DNA of 8,833 nt, from positions 1-8,833 of the forward strand of contig JAQICF010000150.1 in the NCBI GenBank assembly GCA_027858795.1, written 5' to 3'. This document shows, piece after piece, positions 5,489 to 8,833 of this stretch. The notes under the pieces were generated by a model. That model had not been told where the DNA came from, did no database searches, and worked only from the letters and a program-made list of their open reading frames with translations. Both the position numbers and the translations under genes were made by a program. Origin of the DNA: Candidatus Delongbacteria bacterium (GTDB taxonomy: Bacteria; Delongbacteria; UBA4055). The stretch's first letter is position 1. Each line of letters starts with the position of its first letter.

Positions 5489-7174
5489 ATGAACTTATTG
5501 GAATTGATTCACAATTTATCATTAATGATTGCTCTTGTGGCAATATCAGGCTTTTTAGGGCAAAGTAATAAATTGAAATATGGCCAGAGGGCTGCAATTC
5601 AAGGATTTATCTTTGGATTGGTAGCCATTATCGGAATGATATACCCATTGCAATTTGCAGAAGGTGTGATATTTGACGGAAGATCAGTACTTATAAGTTT
5701 AGCGGCTTTGTTCTTTGGACCGGTCGCAGCAGTAATCTCCGTTGTAATGACATCTGCATTGCGAATCATACAGGGCGGATCGGGTGCAATTATGGGTGTT
5801 TTAGTAATAATTTCTTCTGCCATCATAGGATTATATTTTCATAATAAAACAAATGAAAAAGAAAAACTTAGTACTCAACAACTGTTGTTAATAGGATTCA
5901 TTGTTCATGTAGTTATGGTATTATTAATGTTCACACTTCCTTCAGAAATATCACTTACCACTATAAAAAGTATAGCGATCCCTGTTTTAACGATCTATCC
6001 TTTAGCTACAGTATTCATTGGAAGTATTTTGTCTAATAATTTCGAAAGATTAAAATTTGTTTCAAAAATCAAACAAAGTGAAGAAAAATTCAAAGCAATT
6101 TTTAATAGTATTGACGATGGTATTACAGTAAGAAAAATTACACCTGAAAAATTGGGAGAATATGTAGATATAAATCAATCGTTCTGTGAAATGCTCGGAT
6201 ACACAGACGAAGAACTTAGAAATATTCCTAGAACTAAATTTCTCGATCCTGAATTAATTAAATCTCTTGATTATATTATCGAAGAAATTTACACTAGTAA
6301 GAAGGTAAATTTTAAAACCAAGCATAGAACAAAGACCGGGGAAATAATCCCTGTGGAAATACATGGCTCTCTTTTTAGATTAAATAATGAAGATCATTTT
6401 GTTGGTGTGGCTAGAGATATTTCTGAAAGGATCGAAGCTGAAAATATATTTAAAGAAATTAATGCTCAGCTTGAAGAACTTACTTCAGAGCTGAAAGAAT
6501 CAAATACTGATCTTGAAAGATTTGCATATATTGCTTCTCATGACCTCAAAGAACCTTTAAGAATGGTTTCAAGTTTTTCACAGTTGCTGGAATCAAAATA
6601 TTCTGACATCCTCCAAGATGAAGCTAAAGAATATCTAAAATTCATAGTTGATGGAGCAACAAAAATGCAAACTTTAATTGCTGATCTTTTGAATTTCTCC
6701 AGAATTAGTACTCAGGGAAATGATTTTGAATTATTTGATACGAATGATCTCATGAAAGATGTAATTAAATTATTTTCAGATAAATTAGATAAAATGAATG
6801 GAATAGTGGAATTTACTGATCTTCCAAAAATAAAGGCTGATGAATCACAGATAAGACAACTTTTTCAGAACCTAATAGGCAATGGTATTAAGTTTATGAA
6901 TGAAGGCGTTTCTCCTTTAATCAGTATCACTGCAGAAGAAAATAAAAAAGAATGGATCTTCCATGTAAAAGACAACGGTATCGGCATAGAGGAAAAAAAT
7001 AAAGAAAGAATATTTGATATGTTTCATAAGCTGAACAGTTCTGAAAAATATGATGGAACTGGAATAGGGTTAGCTTTTTGTAAACAGATAGTAAAAAGGC
7101 ATGGCGGTAAAATTAAAGTAGAGTCTGAACTTGGACAAGGAAGTATGTTTACATTCAGTATACCGAAAGCATAA
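5489..7174 (+). CDS. Sensor histidine kinase, LytS-type 5TM domain, PAS, HisKA, HATPase
   Basis: This 561-aa membrane kinase has about six hydrophobic segments in residues 5-182, forming a 5TM-5TMR_LYT sensor. The family signature is visible as GVIFDGRSVLISLAALFFGP followed by RIIQGGSGAIMG. A PAS domain covers about 197-313 (ending VGVARDISER), and a short coiled coil covers 314-343. The HisKA domain has phospho-acceptor H351 in SHDLKEP. The ATPase domain has its N box at N461-N465 (NLIGNGIKF), G1 at D495 (DNGIGIE), F box at MFHKL and G2 at 523-527 (GTGIG); all needed residues are present, so it should be active. In LytS proteins the 5TM domain responds to envelope or membrane state or small ligands; the ligand here is unknown. 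There is no receiver domain, so a separate response regulator is required; the divergent one at 2523-3599 is the nearest candidate. The SD before ATG 5489 is weak (GAGAG, 7 nt), which fits coupling to the upstream gene. Unlike LytS itself, the kinase core is HisKA, not His_kinase. Confidence 0.94.
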   Translation: MNLLELIHNLSLMIALVAISGFLGQSNKLKYGQRAAIQGFIFGLVAIIGMIYPLQFAEGVIFDGRSVLISLAALFFGPVAAVISVVMTSALRIIQGGSGAIMGVLVIISSAIIGLYFHNKTNEKEKLSTQQLLLIGFIVHVVMVLLMFTLPSEISLTTIKSIAIPVLTIYPLATVFIGSILSNNFERLKFVSKIKQSEEKFKAIFNSIDDGITVRKITPEKLGEYVDINQSFCEMLGYTDEELRNIPRTKFLDPELIKSLDYIIEEIYTSKKVNFKTKHRTKTGEIIPVEIHGSLFRLNNEDHFVGVARDISERIEAENIFKEINAQLEELTSELKESNTDLERFAYIASHDLKEPLRMVSSFSQLLESKYSDILQDEAKEYLKFIVDGATKMQTLIADLLNFSRISTQGNDFELFDTNDLMKDVIKLFSDKLDKMNGIVEFTDLPKIKADESQIRQLFQNLIGNGIKFMNEGVSPLISITAEENKKEWIFHVKDNGIGIEEKNKERIFDMFHKLNSSEKYDGTGIGLAFCKQIVKRHGGKIKVESELGQGSMFTFSIPKA

Positions 7175-7212
7175 AAGAATTGAGAGAAGAAGTAAATGAC
7201 TGCGGAAGTAAT

Positions 7213-7248
7213 AATTTACAATTTACAATGGACAATTTACAATGGACA
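7213..7248. repeat. Short tandem repeat ATTTACAATGGACA
   Basis: Two perfect 14-bp units (7221-7234 and 7235-7248) follow a partial unit AATTTACA (7213-7220). By chance or design, this also gives TTTACA (7215-7220), a 17-bp spacer and TACAAT (7238-7243), a passable sigma-70-like promoter pointing toward the gene at 7490. No other promoter for that gene is evident. Confidence 0.8.
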
Positions 7249-7260
7249 ATCAAAGGAACC

Positions 7261-7294
7261 GTCATGCTGAACGCATTCCTCCGTTCACTACATT
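7261..7294 (+). repeat. Repeat family C, copy 2
   Basis: This copy matches 2490-2523 at 31 of 34 positions. Here it lies 86 bp past the stop of the kinase gene, not next to it, and leads into a half-formed family B unit (7297-7319, TCACCCTGAACTCG) that lacks its second arm. Confidence 0.85.
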
Positions 7295-7321
7295 CGTCAC
7301 CCTGAACTCGATTTATTCGTC

Positions 7322-7342
7322 ACCCTGAATTTATTTCAGGGT
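7322..7342 (+). repeat. Hairpin repeat family B, second cluster, first copy
   Basis: An 8-bp perfect dyad ACCCTGAA-5 nt-TTCAGGGT is followed by CTAAAGGGATCTAAAGATAG, which runs straight into the family A copy. Its core is identical to the minus-strand copy at 2454-2474. No U-tract follows, so it is not a standard terminator. Confidence 0.9.
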
Positions 7343-7354
7343 CTAAAGGGATCT

Positions 7355-7385
7355 AAAGATAGATACTGAAACAAGTTCAGCATGA
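7355..7385 (-). repeat. Hairpin repeat family A, inverted copy
   Basis: This 31-nt stretch is the exact reverse complement of 2382-2412. Read along the plus strand it begins AAAGATAGATACTGAA and ends GTTCAGCATGA. With family B it keeps the order B then A downstream of the kinase gene, the same order found downstream of the response regulator on the minus strand. Confidence 0.9.
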
Positions 7386-7386
7386 C

Positions 7387-7430
7387 AGTACATCGGGATC
7401 AGCATGACAGTACATCGGGATCAGCATGAC
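7387..7430. repeat. Perfect 22-bp tandem repeat, two units
   Basis: Units 7387-7408 and 7409-7430 are identical, beginning AGTACATCGGGATC and ending AGCATGAC. The end AGCATGAC is also the end of family A and of the reverse of family C, so this looks like a family terminus amplified by slippage. The tandem array is absent from the first cluster. Confidence 0.9.
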
Positions 7431-7445
7431 AAAAATAAGATCGTC

Positions 7446-7466
7446 ACCCTGAATTTATTTCAGGGT
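7446..7466 (+). repeat. Hairpin repeat family B, second cluster, second copy
   Basis: This is identical in its core to 7322-7342 and ends 24 bp before the ATG of the PocR gene. It sits within or next to the leader of that gene, where a stem could affect translation. Together with the other repeats it fills nearly the whole 315-bp gap 7175-7489, in which I see no gene and no clear terminator. Confidence 0.9.
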
Positions 7467-7489
7467 CTAAAACAAATTAAAGAAGATAA

Positions 7490-8833
7490 ATGCATATGGA
7501 AAACAAATTAAAATCATCTGAACAAAATGTTAAGACAGGAAAGTGGGAGATCGATCTTAATGATAATTCTGTTACTTTATCTGAAGTTGCAAAATTAATA
7601 TTTGGGATTGAAGTTGCTGAAATTACTCTTACTATGATGAGAAATATTCCTTTGGAAGAATATAGAATCACAAATACAATTGCTTTCAATGCTCTGGTTA
7701 GAGAAAATGAATCTTATAATGTTACTTATAAATTTAAAAGTAAAACTAACGAAATTAAAACAATTAATTCTACTGCCACCTATGATAAAGAAAAAAAAAT
7801 AGTATATGGGGTGATTAAAAATATTACCAAAGTAACTGGTTTTGTGACTGCTTTACTTGATCTTGATGGAAATATTTTATCAAAATCAGGCTGGAGAAAT
7901 ATTTGTGTTGAGTTTCATCGTAAGAATCATGAATCTGCAAAGAATTGTCTTTTAAGTGATACTATACTTTCAGGTGAAATGAAGAATTCAAAACAATATA
8001 AATCTTATAAATGTCTTAACGGTTTACTTGATATCGCATTACCGATTATAATTAACGATGAGCACCTAGGCAATATTTTTACCGGTCAGTTTTTCTTTGA
8101 AAATCCTGATAGGGAATTTTTTATTAAGCAGGCTGCTGAATACGGATTTAACAATGTGTCTTATCTTGCTGCATTAGATGAAATGCCTGTAGTAACAGAG
8201 GATCGTGTGAATAATGTCACGGATTTTTTACATAAAATGACAGAATTAATCGTCGATATGGCTTTGGTCAAGAAAGAACAAAGTGACCTTATAAATGCTT
8301 TAAAAGAAAGTGAAGAAAAATACAAAGCTTTATACGACAATGCCCCTTTATCTTATCAATCCTTAAACGAAGATGGTACTTTTAGAGACGTAAACCCTAC
8401 TTGGTTAAAAACTCTTGGTTACGAACAGAATGAAGTAATAGGTAAATCTTTTGGTGATTTTTTACATCCTGAATGGAAAGCTCATTTTGAAAAGAACTTC
8501 CCTGCATTTAAAAGCAGAGGATATGTTAATGATGTCCAATTTAAAATTAGACATAAAGATGGGCATTACATCGATATTTCTTTTGAAGGGTGTATCGGAT
8601 ATTATCCTGACGGAAGTTTCAAACAAACTTATTGCGTCTTCAAAGATATTACAGATTTAATAAAAACTGAACAAGAATTGGACAAGTACAAAAATCGTCT
8701 AGAGGATCTTGTCAAAGAAAGAACTAAAGAACTTGAAGAAAAGAATGAAAAACTCTCAAAATACAATAAATTATTTGTTGACAGGGAATTTAGAGTCAAG
8801 GAATTGAAGGATAAGATAAAAGAGCTTGAACTT
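7490..8833 (+). CDS. PAS-PocR-PAS sensory protein, probable histidine kinase or regulator (3' end beyond window)
   Basis: The frame stays open for 448 codons to the window end. Residues about 15-115 form a PAS domain (GKWEIDL ... YGVIKNIT). Residues about 118-265 form a PocR ligand-binding domain with the conserved CVEFHRKNH (C139, H143), C153, YKCLNGLLDIALP (C175), HLGNIFTGQFF and EYGFNNVSYLAAL. A second PAS covers about 274-392 (ending CVFKDITD). A coiled coil follows with ERTKELEEKNEKL and FVDREFRVKELKDKIKELEL, a pattern common just before kinase domains or near the C-terminus of sensor proteins. No membrane segment is seen, so it is likely cytoplasmic. PocR domains are predicted to sense small hydrocarbon derivatives; Salmonella PocR responds to propanediol. 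The Cys/His set may bind a metal or ligand (inference). ATG 7490 is chosen; an in-frame ATG at 7496 is equally possible. The SD is poor (AGAAG). Whether a kinase follows cannot be seen. Confidence 0.9.
   Translation, partial: MHMENKLKSSEQNVKTGKWEIDLNDNSVTLSEVAKLIFGIEVAEITLTMMRNIPLEEYRITNTIAFNALVRENESYNVTYKFKSKTNEIKTINSTATYDKEKKIVYGVIKNITKVTGFVTALLDLDGNILSKSGWRNICVEFHRKNHESAKNCLLSDTILSGEMKNSKQYKSYKCLNGLLDIALPIIINDEHLGNIFTGQFFFENPDREFFIKQAAEYGFNNVSYLAALDEMPVVTEDRVNNVTDFLHKMTELIVDMALVKKEQSDLINALKESEEKYKALYDNAPLSYQSLNEDGTFRDVNPTWLKTLGYEQNEVIGKSFGDFLHPEWKAHFEKNFPAFKSRGYVNDVQFKIRHKDGHYIDISFEGCIGYYPDGSFKQTYCVFKDITDLIKTEQELDKYKNRLEDLVKERTKELEEKNEKLSKYNKLFVDREFRVKELKDKIKELEL

Noticed and set aside
5440..5491. 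Frameshift joining the sensor and the kinase into one gene
   Set aside because: The kinase starts with its own complete membrane domain and the frame upstream of its ATG closes at 5450, so two separate coupled genes is the simpler reading, although a read-level check would settle it.
5599..5826. Minus-strand open frame inside the kinase gene
   Set aside because: It is antisense to the conserved LytS membrane domain.
7477..7689. Minus-strand open frame at the start of the PocR gene
   Set aside because: It is antisense to a PAS domain and has no family resemblance.
8451..8660. Plus-strand open frame inside the PocR protein
   Set aside because: The other plus frame encodes a clear PAS domain through this region.

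Overview
The window is AT-rich (by eye about 30% G+C) bacterial chromosome carrying five real protein genes, two of them cut by the window edges. Most stop codons are TAA. Several genes have good Shine-Dalgarno sequences, such as GGAGGT before the SPOR gene and AAGGAG before the response regulator gene. A triple-SPOR lipoprotein and a DsbD with a signal peptide point to a Gram-negative-type envelope. Intergenic hairpin repeats of the 'CACCCTGAA...TTCAGGGT' and 'GTCATGCTGAAC...' kind resemble those seen in FCB-group and related uncultured genomes. I would guess a Cloacimonadota/Delongbacteria-like or other FCB-type organism, with low confidence. The clear SD sequences and a good sigma-54 promoter argue against a typical Bacteroidota genome.

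Layout. Positions 1-1076 (minus) hold the N-terminal part of dsbD, which carries reducing power to the periplasm. Positions 1201-2169 (minus) hold a lipoprotein with three SPOR (peptidoglycan-binding) repeats, with its own promoter and a strong terminator at 1152-1182. Positions 2287-2523 hold a terminator and a cluster of dispersed palindromic repeats. Positions 2523-3599 (minus) encode a REC-PAS-PAS response regulator. A 526-bp divergent intergenic region (3600-4125) follows. On the minus side it has a near-consensus sigma-54 promoter with dyads and direct repeats at enhancer distance. On the plus side it has a sigma-70-like promoter preceded by a duplicated element of about 33 bp. Positions 4126-5487 and 5489-7174 (plus) form a tight two-gene operon with a 1-nt gap: a kinase-less membrane sensor (4-helix ectodomain, HAMP-like, PAS), then a LytS-type 5TM histidine kinase (5TMR-PAS-HisKA-HATPase). 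Positions 7175-7489 hold a second repeat cluster built from the same families. From 7490 to the right edge runs a PAS-PocR-PAS-coiled-coil sensory protein.

Taken together, 2523-8833 looks like a sensory hub: a single-domain-output-less response regulator, a membrane sensor/kinase pair and a PocR sensor predicted to bind a small molecule. The genes have separate promoters and are divided by repeat clusters. The phosphotransfer partners cannot be assigned from sequence alone. The most distinctive features are the sigma-54 promoter with a candidate enhancer array in front of the response regulator, the kinase-less sensor coupled to a kinase, and the paired repeat clusters, one of which starts exactly at a stop codon.
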